NCBI GenBank assembly: GCA_963575745.1
Contig: CAUYUJ010016904.1
Span: 708,085 to 772,084 of the forward strand
Reading direction: 5' to 3'
DNA from: Prorocentrum cordatum
Lineage: Eukaryota > Sar > Dinophyceae > Prorocentrales > Prorocentraceae
DNA length: 64,000 bases
Shown: positions 31,982 through 40,237 of the stretch, piece by piece
Position numbering within the stretch: position 1 is the stretch's first letter
Layout of the letters: every line of letters starts with the position of its first letter
Program-made: the position numbers and the translations under genes
Notes under the pieces: generated by a model
Told to the model about the DNA's origin: nothing
Databases searched by the model: none
Seen by the model: the letters and a program-made list of their open reading frames with translations, nothing else

Positions 31982-33199
31982 GAAAGAGCGTGTTCTACCG
32001 CTGCTGGCGGAAAACCGGGGGGGGTCACTACCGGTTCGAACCCCTCCCCCCCCCCCTCCGGAAAACTGCAGGGGGGGGCACTACCGGTTCGAACGCCTCC
32101 CTCCCCCCCCCCCAGTTTATCACCCTCCAGAAAACCAAGGGGGGTCATTACCGGTTCGAACGCCTCCTTCCCCCCACTCAGTTCATCATGAAAAGGGTGG
32201 GGGGTCCCTACCGGTTCGAACCCCCCTCTCCCCTCAAAAACCGGGGGGGGTCACTACCGGTTCGAACCCCCCCCCCCCCCCCTCGAAAACCGACGGGGGG
32301 TGCGGACAGTGGTGGGGACGGTGGTGGTGGGGACAGTGGTGAGGGGACAGCGGGACAGTGGTGGGGACAGTGGGACAGTGGTGGGGACTGTAGTGGTGGG
32401 GACAGTGGTGAGGACAATGGTGGGAACAGTGGGGACAGTGGGCAGTGGTGGGGACGGTGGTGGTGGGGACAGTGGTGTGGGGACAGGGGGAGGTGCAAAC
32501 AGTGGGACAGTGGAGGGTACAGTGGTGGTGGGGACAGTGGTGAAGGCGGTGGAGAGGACGGCGGTGGGACAATGGGACAGAGGTACAGTGGGGACAGTGG
32601 TGGGGACAGTGGGGACAGTGGTGGGGACAGTGGGGACAGCTCAGTGGGACAGCAGAGGAGTCAGTGGGACAGTGGGGACAGTGGGGATAGTCGGGCCATG
32701 GTTGGGGCCGTGGAGAAAGTGGGGAGAGTGGAACCGTGGTGGGAACAGTGGTGGGGACAGTGGGGACAGTGCGACAGTGGTGGGAGCACTGGTGGGGACG
32801 GACAGTAGGGACGGTGGTGGAACCAGTGGGGACAGTGGTGGTGAGGACAGTGGTGCTGGGAACAACAGTGGGAGATGTGGCGCGGACGGTGGTAGGGACC
32901 GGGAGTCGTTTGCTGGCGGTGAGTGGGGGGGGTGGGGAGGGGTTCGAACCGGTAGTGACCCCCCCTCCGGTTTTCGAGGGGGGGGGGTTCGAACCGGTAG
33001 TGACCCCCCCCCGCTTTCGAGGGGGAGGGGGGGGGGGAGGGGTTAGGGGAGCGGGGGGGGCTTTGCCGGGGGAGGGGAGGGGGGGGGGGGGGGTGCAGCA
33101 GAGGGGATGGATTTTCGGAGGGGGGGGGAACCCGGGGTTCCGGAGGAAGAGGGGGGGGGCAATTTTCCACAGTAAAGCGGCGGTGGATCACGCTCTCTC
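31982..33199. mobile_element. ~1.2 kb non-autonomous TIR transposon with 8-bp target duplications
   Basis: The left terminus GAAAGAGCGTGTTCTACCGC and the reverse complement of the right terminus, GAGAGAGCGTGATCCACCGC, match at 16-17 of 20 positions and continue to GGAAAA. The identical 8-mer GGATGATC flanks both ends (31,974-31,981 and 33,200-33,207); including the ambiguous TCTC the match reaches 12 bp. Sub-terminal arrays of CACTACCGGTTCGAAC occur five times on the left (32,025-32,270) and twice inverted on the right (32,940-33,010). The core is a GGGGACAGTGGT minisatellite. No transposase ORF is present. The 8-bp duplication would suit hAT or P-like elements, but the termini do not identify a superfamily. 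Confidence 0.75.
32295..32900 (+). repeat. GGGGACAGTGGT minisatellite (TIR element core)
   Basis: Dozens of imperfect 9-12 bp units (GTGGGGACA, GTGGGACA, GGTGGTGGGGACA). The G-runs are regularly spaced and could form G-quadruplexes on the + strand. Open frames here encode Gly/Thr/Val or His/Pro repeats and are artefacts. Confidence 0.9.
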
Positions 33200-33229
33200 G
33201 GATGATCAGAGTGGAGGGGTTTGCGAAGA

Positions 33230-33850
33230 GAGTTCTAAAAGTTTACTTGAGAGCCGCGAGGGCCGCGTGCTTCAATCATTCCCCCCAGGCTGCCCCAGAG
33301 AGCCCCAAGGACTTGCCAAGAATATCCCGCGTGCCCGACGAGGGGGTCAAAAGTATCGTAACATGTGAAGTTGTTAGTGCGATTTTGTCTCCGATACCTC
33401 CTTGCATGAACTAGCATTGGGAAGGCCCCTGGAGGACCCCAAGCACCCAAAGAGTGTCCAAATAATCCCCCAAGATGCTCCGAAGACGGCGCGCAAGGTT
33501 CCCAAGACGGCCCCGAGAGACCACAAGAGGGGTTCCAAGAGAGCCCCCAGAGCCTGAGAAGCCCCAGGAGCTCCCACGGAGGGAAAGCCCCACGTTGCTT
33601 GAGGAGCATCCAAGAGAGTCCAAAGGAGGTCAATCAGCCCAAGAGTACCCTAAGGTGATCCCTCGATAGCCCCAGAAGGCCCAAACAACCACAAAGAGGG
33701 CTCCAGGAGGCCCCCGAGGGTTACCCAAGATGCCTTCCCGGATGTGCCCCCAATTCGCTTCGGGTGCAGATGTGTTTCCCAAAGACCCGAGGGTTACCAA
33801 GATGCCCTCCAGGATGTTACCCCAAGTTCGTTTTGGGTGCAGATGTGTGT
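33230..33850 (+). repeat. CCAAGACGG cassette copy followed by a ~68-bp tandem duplication
   Basis: 33,280-33,720 is built from the degenerate CCCCAAGACGG / CCCAGAGAGCCCC unit seen at 14.8-16.3 kb, in the same orientation. At 33,720-33,845 a ~68 bp segment containing GGGTTACC(C)AAGATGCC and TCGGGTGCAGATGTG (TTGGGTGCAGATGTG in the second copy) is duplicated in tandem. A short TG repeat follows. Confidence 0.7.
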
Positions 33851-35345
33851 GTGTGTGTGTGCTAGCGCGCAGGTTTTTTTTTATGTTCCTGCTCTTGTCT
33901 TGCCAGTTGTTTTCGTTCATGCGTTTTTGGCTTGTCTGTGTCAGTCTATATCTCCCCGCCTGTCCATGCCCGGCTCCTGCTTCGATCTTCGAGTTCTCGA
34001 CGACACCGCTCCATTCGCTCACGTAACCATCAAGGTTGCGTCTGGTGAATCATCATCATTGTGTTTCGGTGCCTGCTCGATGCTACGCGCCTCTGGCTGC
34101 GGCTGCTCTGCCTTCGTGTCTGTATGTCGGAGAGATCGGGAAACGCGCAGTAAGGTTGACATATATAGAGATCTCGCAATCCGCCAGGGCCGCGCACGGA
34201 TGCAGAGGAGAAACGGTTGCCTTTGCAAGCCAGCCAGGCTTCCTTGAGCTCGAGTAGGCGGCCCTGTATCCCCATGCTCTCTCTCTCATCAGGGGGCGTC
34301 TCCCAGGGCCGCTCTACTCACGACGGAAGAGACGGATCCTGAGAGAAACGGAACCTAGTCCCTAGAGATGCACTTGGGAACCACATCTTCATCCTGAGTC
34401 GTTTTTGATGGTAGCGGGGCCGTAGAGAGTCCCCGGTACGCGAAAACATTGAAGCTCATCCCGGTCTTTTTGTGCGATTGCAGATGACCACGCCGCTCGC
34501 CTTGACGTCGACGTTGTTCCTAGCCCGCCCAGGCTCCAGAGGCAATGCTGTGCCTGTTTCCTCTGCCGTCGCCTCTTGCTGCCGCAGGGGTAGGCACTGG
34601 CGCCCTCGGTGCCCCAGGAAGTTTTGTTGTCGTCTCAGGACGGCTGTAGGAGAGGAACATTTGTGGCAGCAGCACGCTGGCAGTGTCTGCCCGCGGTCAA
34701 CGAATGATGGCCTACCCCCCCCCTCCCTTTCCCCGCTGGGCTGATGATCAGGCCCGCGAGCGGCGAAACTCTTCTGTCAATCACGCGCAACGCCTGATGG
34801 CGCGTGGCCCATCATGGATAAGCACTACCGACGCGGTGCATCCGAACCGTGGCAAACATGCATCGTGCATGATTACAGGTCTTCCTCTTGAACAACAGAA
34901 AACAACATACATGAGAACATACATGTAACATATCTGAGGCCCGCGCGGATTTCCTGGGTCGGCGTTGGACCCCCCGTGGCGATGCTTCTGGCGCCGTCCT
35001 TGGCGCGCTTCGCGCGCCAGGGCCAGGAAGGGGGTTCTGGTGACGACCCAAAAGATCCGCACAGACCTCCTAAAGTTTATGTCTTTGCAGATGCCTGCAT
35101 TAGGTTATAATCATGTTTATCCTCCCCGAATGTTATGATGTGAAGAGAAGGCTCGTGCACTTTAATGTTCGACTGGGCCTGCATGACCCGCTTCCGAAGA
35201 TTGTGTGTAGAGGATGGCTTCCGAACTAGGCGCACGACGGCCGATTTAGACGCGATAGAGGTTGATCATGATGAGGAATACGTAGGAGGCTGAGGAGTGG
35301 GAGAAGGAAGACGGTCCCTTTGAGCTTAAGTATTCTGTTGGGCAG
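33851..35345. other. Remainder of inferred PAS intron
   Basis: No gene recognised. At 34,999-35,021 the sequence forms a near-perfect hairpin, TGGCGCGC-TTC-GCGCGCCA. Other short open frames on either strand show no domain. Confidence 0.4.
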
Positions 35346-35442
35346 GAAGTTACAGTACCTCACCGGGTACACCAAGGAGCAGGCGATGGGGCGGCCTCTG
35401 GTGGAAGACTTTATTGCCTCGGAATACAAAGAGCAGGTTCAG
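35346..35442 (+). CDS. PAS-domain protein, exon B (continuation of the PAS fold)
   Basis: This exon encodes KLQYLTGYTKEQAMGRPLVE, then DFIASEYKEQVQ. That is the expected PAS continuation after W-N-R-K: the G-Y-[ST]-x-E-E-x-x-G-[RK]-x-L-V helix region. It joins in phase to exon A. The 3' border is uncertain; AG|GTGGCA at 35,442/35,443 is the best candidate because the text after it (SRPLSPPNHRSSS) no longer looks like PAS. The following exons, which should encode the beta-sheet end of the domain, were not found before 36.3 kb. Confidence 0.65.
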
Positions 35443-35493
35443 GTGGCAGTGCTCTCTCGGCCGCTCAGCCCTCCAAACCACCGTTCCTCTTCC

Positions 35494-35515
35494 GCTGTAG
35501 ACATTCTGGCTCAAG
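35494..35515 (+). other. Possible relict spliced-leader sequence (18 of 21 matches)
   Basis: The 21 nt ending ATTCTGGCTCAAG match the conserved dinoflagellate spliced leader at 18 positions (mismatches at leader positions 2, 7 and 12 of the 21-nt core). Standing alone this is borderline, but a better match lies 600 bp downstream on the same strand. A relict leader inside the genome would mark a reverse-transcribed, trans-spliced mRNA that was re-integrated. Confidence 0.35.
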
Positions 35516-35799
35516 CGCCCACTCTGGACCAAGTCCCCGGCAGCCCAGCATCGGTTCCTTCGCCAGTGCCAGTGGCTCTTGTATCGTTTCCCCACTTGTC
35601 AAAATCCCGCTGCCGTATAACAAAGTGGGCGTGCACGCATGATCCGTTCCTGGACGGTGGCTGCAAGCGCGCAGGCCAAGAAACGGCAAGCTGGCTCTGG
35701 TGTTTCAGGTGTTGATGCTATTGCATGTGCGCACGCGCACACGCATGCACCTCTCTACAACTTAGCGCGTTTCCGCTCATGGAAGGAACATGTCAATTT

Positions 35800-35940
35800 G
35801 GGGAGGGGGGCGAGGACGACGACGAGGGCGACGACCACAACGACGAGGACGAAGAGGACGGCGACAAGGACGAGGGCAACGACGACGACGACGCTGACGA
35901 CGAAAGCACCGACGACGGAGACGACTACCAACTTTTTGCC
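35800..35940 (+). repeat. (GAC)n-rich acidic microsatellite
   Basis: GACGACGAGG-type triplets interrupted by GAG/AAC/CAC. The plus frame would encode an Asp/Glu tract ending YQLFAVG and a stop. Purely repetitive; no protein is claimed. Confidence 0.8.
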
Positions 35941-36102
35941 GTAGGGTGAGCGGGCCCAAAAAAGCAAAACAGACGCATGACTACAAAACGATCTGTAGTC
36001 ATACAAATGTCTTGCAATGGTTTCCTCCCTGCTTCCTTCCGACCTGCATCATCGTTTTACTTCTCTTGGTCGTCCTCCTCCCTCCTCCCCTCCTCCTCCT
36101 CC

Positions 36103-36124
36103 TCCGCAGCCAGTTTGGCTCAAG
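36103..36124 (+). other. Probable relict dinoflagellate spliced leader
   Basis: The 22 nt from 36,103 to 36,124 match the dinoflagellate spliced leader (starting D-CCG, ending TTTGGCTCAAG) at 20 of 22 positions, with T-to-C at core position 4 and T-to-G at position 10. An ATG follows immediately (36,125), opening a 51-codon frame (MAMSFGQTADTPGPRP). Genomic leader relics are the known signature of retroposed trans-spliced mRNAs in dinoflagellates. The caveat is that the sequence follows a C/T-rich tract and CAG, so part of the match could come from an ordinary acceptor context. Confidence 0.55.
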
Positions 36125-36414
36125 ATGGCAATGTCCTTCGGGCAGACAGCAGATACCCCTGGTCCGAGGCCAGAGCAGGAAGTTGTTGTGAATTCCTTGT
36201 GGAGCAACTCCGCGCTTCCCGCACCAGCATCGGCCCGTGAGGCCTTTCCTGTTCCTGTGCGGGCTAGTGCTAAAGTGTAGCGGTGTTGCGGGTTGACATG
36301 ACAAGAAGGAGAAGAAGGAGGAGAAGACCAAAGAGCCGGTCAGAGGAGATGCCCGTAATTACCCCGATTCAGCATGTTCGCGATCGGGCCCATATTCTTT
36401 TTCCTGCTGACGCG

Positions 36415-37509
36415 ATGTCCAAGGTCTCGCCCAGATCCTCTCCGCCCGCGATCCCGCGTCATCGCACCAGCGGTCGCACGCCATGCAGTCGTGCCTCCCG
36501 CGATGCGGCTCCTGGGGCTGGGATTCCTGGGCAACGCTCACAGCGATCGCGGAGCGAACGAGGCTGCCTCACGCCTGATGCTTCGCCTGATGGTTCGCAG
36601 GAGGAGGGGGTCCGTGCTGATGTTGCCGCTGCCGCTTTCCGTGAGGCCGACTTCCTCGCCCAGCTCGAGGCGGCTTCCATGTTACCATCACAAGATATGG
36701 CTGGCGGTGAAGGGTTTCCTGACGCTGGTGATGCTGCTGGCGTCGGGATGGCGGCCGTCTCCGCGACCCCGATGCCCTGGCCCGCGCCGCCTGGTCCTGT
36801 CGACGGCGGGGTACATCGCCACCTCGCTGGCCGCTGGCGTGGTGGAGGACAGGTGGGTAATGGCGCTGCTCCCGCTCCTGGCAATCCCGCTGCATCTGGG
36901 CTCGGCGGTGGTGGTCCTGATTCCTGCGCCTCGATCCCTGGGCCGTCCTTCCTCGACGCTGAGCTCGACGCCTTCAAAAAGCAGCTGCTCGAGGAAGCCC
37001 AGAGCGCAACCAGGGAGGCCGTCGATTCCCTCGCCAGTCGGCGTCTCCCAGGGGTCACCCAGCCGTTCCTCGACAAGTTCGATGAGTCGAACCAGCATAG
37101 ATTTGCCGCCATTGGTCAACACCTTCGAGGCCTGGATCAACGTTTTGATGCTTGTGATCGAGCCCGCGAGCCGCTCGAGGACAACCTTGCCAGGCTCGAG
37201 AAGGAGCTCAACTTCGCCAAGGCTGCGCCCAAGGCCACCATCGCGCGGACATCCGACTGGGCTCGCGCCGCGAACCCAGGGATTTTCACCGCGTTCGCCA
37301 AGGGGGATGTGGCGCGCGCTGCAGTGGAGGCCGCGCTTCGAGAATGGCCCGCAGGTGCCAGTTACTCGCGCCGGGAGAATTTCACCATCGAAAGCGAGCC
37401 CAAGGCGCAGCGCGTCGTGATCAGGTTCAGGTCCACTGGCGTGGCTGCGACGGCCGCCTCTCGCGCGCGCAAGGTTCATGTTCCCCCCCCCCCTCGGAAA
37501 AGGGCTTAG
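36415..37509 (+). CDS. Coiled-coil / nucleic-acid-binding ORF, LINE ORF1-like
   Basis: The frame is open from 36,283, but a Met at 36,415 (MSKVSPRSSPP) is a more natural start, giving about 364 codons. The order is a Ser/Arg/Pro-rich N-terminus, an Ala/Gly/Pro linker, then a helical segment (FLDAELDAFKKQLLEEAQSA, then RAREPLEDNLARLEKELNFA), and a small alpha/beta segment ending RVVIRFRSTGVAATAASRAR. That last layout (beta strand followed by an A-x-R-A-R helix) resembles the RRM-like part of dinoflagellate LINE ORF1-type proteins as I recall them. The frame breaks at a C11 run (37,483-37,493). The alternate frame continues about 40 codons without further similarity. It may be an isolated, truncated LINE 5' piece or a host gene. 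Confidence 0.4.
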   Translation: MSKVSPRSSPPAIPRHRTSGRTPCSRASRDAAPGAGIPGQRSQRSRSERGCLTPDASPDGSQEEGVRADVAAAAFREADFLAQLEAASMLPSQDMAGGEGFPDAGDAAGVGMAAVSATPMPWPAPPGPVDGGVHRHLAGRWRGGGQVGNGAAPAPGNPAASGLGGGGPDSCASIPGPSFLDAELDAFKKQLLEEAQSATREAVDSLASRRLPGVTQPFLDKFDESNQHRFAAIGQHLRGLDQRFDACDRAREPLEDNLARLEKELNFAKAAPKATIARTSDWARAANPGIFTAFAKGDVARAAVEAALREWPAGASYSRRENFTIESEPKAQRVVIRFRSTGVAATAASRARKVHVPPPPRKRA

Positions 37510-40200
37510 GCCCAGGGTTCTTTTCTGGTGTGTTCCCCGAGGTTTTGACGGTTGTAGTGCCGGCGAATTGTTCTTTTGCGATCAATGACGAGGTCGCGCA
37601 GGGCCGGCGAATGAAATTTTGACTTACAACAGGGTCAGTTTGCAAGGAGGCAGCGTCGCCAACGCAAGCTCAGCGCCACGGGGCGCGCGCAAGACTCCCG
37701 CGCGACGGCGAGAGCCGCGCGCCAGCTGAAGCACGCGCGCGTGCACGTGGTCACTATGGACCTGACGAGAGGGCCCCAGTGGGCAAGTGAACGCAGCAGG
37801 CCGCTATGGGCCGCAACGAAGCCACTATGGGCCGAACGAAGCAACTATGGGCCGAACGAAGCCCCAGCGGGCGGAGGGCCGAAACCCGACACACGGCACG
37901 GTATTTATATCCCGCCCCAGTATTAGGCGGAGGAAGCACGGCACGGCACCGCACCACACGACGCGAGCAGGAGGCGGAAGCGGGTCGGCCAGCGCGCGGC
38001 CGACCAGCCGAGCGAGGGCGCCCCCGCGGCCAGCCGCGGGGTCGTTACCAGCGCGGGCGGATCTGTGCCAAGCAATAACTCCGCTATTCCGACCCAGTTA
38101 CAAACAGTTTTGGGCCTGCCCTGGTTCCATGCAGCTGGAATTTACGATCCAGATCAGTTCGGTAAGGCTTCGGATGCCAAGGGCGACTTGATCCACAACG
38201 CCGTAGAGCAGCATAATGTAGCGCAGCATGACAACGTTCCAAAGTCAGCACGGCTCAGCACAGCCAATTCCTGGCGCGGCACATCACCATCGAGATGCTC
38301 AGCATTGCAATGTTCCGTCGCCCCATCATGTGTCTTGAACCGCATCCGCGTTTCGCATTTCTACATGCTTTTCTGGGTTCGTGCGCCGACCATGCGTTGA
38401 GCAATTGTATAACATTCGCCCGCCTCCAGGATGCAGGTTTGAATTGTGGTCCCCAGCTTGCCTCCCCCCGCGTACTACCCTCCCAGGTGGCGCGCCCGCT
38501 CCTGCCCTGCTGAAGCGTTCAACCTCCCAGATGGACTCTCCCCCGTCCTCTCCTGGCTGGGGCGCTGGCCCCCGCAGGTGGGTGCATCGATCAGGTGCGA
38601 CGGTTCAGATGACCTGCTGGTTGGGACCAGCACCCTTGCTGTGCCCTTAGCTGGCGCGACGGTCCACTTGGCAGGCTGGGGGGGTTCGGGGGAGTGGTCC
38701 CAGTGCTGCTGCTGGTGGCGCCTCGCCGCCCCCGACGTCTCCCGTCAGCCGTGCTACTCGGCGGTGCCGCCCCCGCGCGGCCTCTGGCCGCTGCGCGCTG
38801 GGAGGCCCTTCACTCGGCTCCGCCGAGTCGCTTGCCCCGCTGCTCCTGTAGCTGGGCGCCCGCGCCTGGCCGGTCTTGCGGCTGGGCGTTCTTGGTTCTC
38901 CCGGCTGCGATGCGTGCACTGGCCGGGTCGGCCGCCGTCCCCTCCCCACTTTCCGCTCTGGCGCCTGGATGTTTTCCTTCGGTCGGGGGCTACTTCGCCA
39001 TTCCTCGGTTGTTCAGTCGCCACGGTTCAGCAGCCTGTGGCCCCGCAGGAGCCGCTCAGTAGTTCAGTTGTTGCAGCCCTGCTGCTCAGCCGCCAGCATG
39101 TTGCTGCACGGCCTGGCGGACCCAGCCCCCACTGGTCGCTCAGGCGACGCTTGCATCTTGCTCGCGCAGTGCTTTTAGCAGCAGAGGCTGTCTCCTACGG
39201 CTACACGTCGGAACACCTGGATGCCCCCAATATCGTTGCTGTTTGTCCGATCGCCGCTCCTCCCGCACTGTCGCCCACCACTTGAGCTACGCCCTCCACG
39301 CCTGCACCATCTGCCTCAGCCCCTGGGTGTGGCCGCGATGCCGCTCCGCGACCACTGCTAGGCGCTAGGCTGCTTAGCACGAGCTGGCCGCGCCAGCCAC
39401 TCCTGACGCAGACCTTCGCGCAGTGAGTGCCCTCCTTGCTTCTCGCGGCTCCGCGGCCGCCCTCCGCCCCCTTCTCCTCTCTGGCCGCCAGACAATGAGT
39501 TCGCCCGCTTCCAGCCAATTAGAGTACGCGTGCGGATCGCCCCTGCCGCATTGCGACGAAAAGCTGGTTCCCGGCTCTTTCTCGCACGTATGAAGAGGCA
39601 AAGCGCGCGCAGACGGATCAGAGTCCACATATGCCCAAAACAGATGGGGGATTCCGTCAGGCCCAGCCTTTTTCCCTTGTGGAAGTATCCGCATGGTCCA
39701 GGGTCCAGTGCCCGTTTCCCTCCTGGAGGGGGGGGGGGGGGGGCCTTGTCTTTCATGCCAGATTCTTTCTTTGGTGCCCAGCTCTGCTCGGCCGGCGGTG
39801 CTTGCAGTTCCTGGCAATGTTGGCATCAACCGTTTGCATGATCAGGCGAGGTGCAGTTGGGAAACAGTGTTGGGAATGGGGATGTTTCGTGGTCCATGCC
39901 GCTTGCCAAAGCGGGTGTCTGTGATCTAATCTGCCCGCGCTTGCGGGCCGCTCCCTGATCAGGGCGCCGCCCCGGTCGCGGGCCGTCGATGCGATATGTT
40001 TTGCGCTGCCAGGGGGGGGGGGGGGGGGGCATGATTCCTCCAGGCGTTTCGCCGTTGCTGCAGAGTCGGCGACCTCAGCGCTTGTCTTGCTCTCCTCCCT
40101 CTCCTCCTCCTCCTCGGTCGGTCGGTCGGTCGACGAAGGCCTCTGAGTCGCTCAGCCTATCACAGTGGATTAAGTAGAGAGAGGGCAGCAAACAGTAAAG
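37510..40200. other. GC-rich non-coding region
   Basis: A 19-bp tandem repeat (CTATGGGCCGAACGAAGC-like, 3-4 copies) occupies 37,800-37,870. The overlapping plus (38,446-39,285) and minus frames are rich in Arg, Pro, Ala and Ser and lack domains. G runs occur at 39,728-39,742 and 40,012-40,029, and a CTC/GGTC microsatellite at 40,090-40,132. No gene is supported. Confidence 0.45.
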
Positions 40201-40237
40201 TTTTTTTTTTTTAAAAAAAAACTGGCCGCACCGCAAC

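Larger units (their letters stand above)
31820..35345 (+). other. Inferred 3.5-kb intron splitting a PAS domain
   Basis: The intron is bounded by GAAGCAAGC at the 5' end and GGCAG at the 3' end, with AGGAAG present at both borders (31,818 and 35,344). The donor dinucleotide would be GA rather than GT, and the acceptor is AG followed by G. Non-GT donors and AG|G acceptors are known in dinoflagellates. The intron contains a TIR element (31,982-33,199), G-rich minisatellites and a CCAAGACGG-type cassette. Its existence is inferred from PAS domain continuity, not from transcripts. Confidence 0.6.

Noticed and set aside
32025-32270. tRNA-type B box (GGTTCGAACCC) repeated five times, suggesting Pol III promoters or tRNA-derived SINEs
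   Set aside because: No A box or cloverleaf is present; the word is a palindrome within the sub-terminal repeat of the TIR element.
40180-40200. Target-site duplication of the LINE next to its A-tract
   Set aside because: No matching word was found near 50.9-51.5 kb, and the 5' end of the element is undefined.
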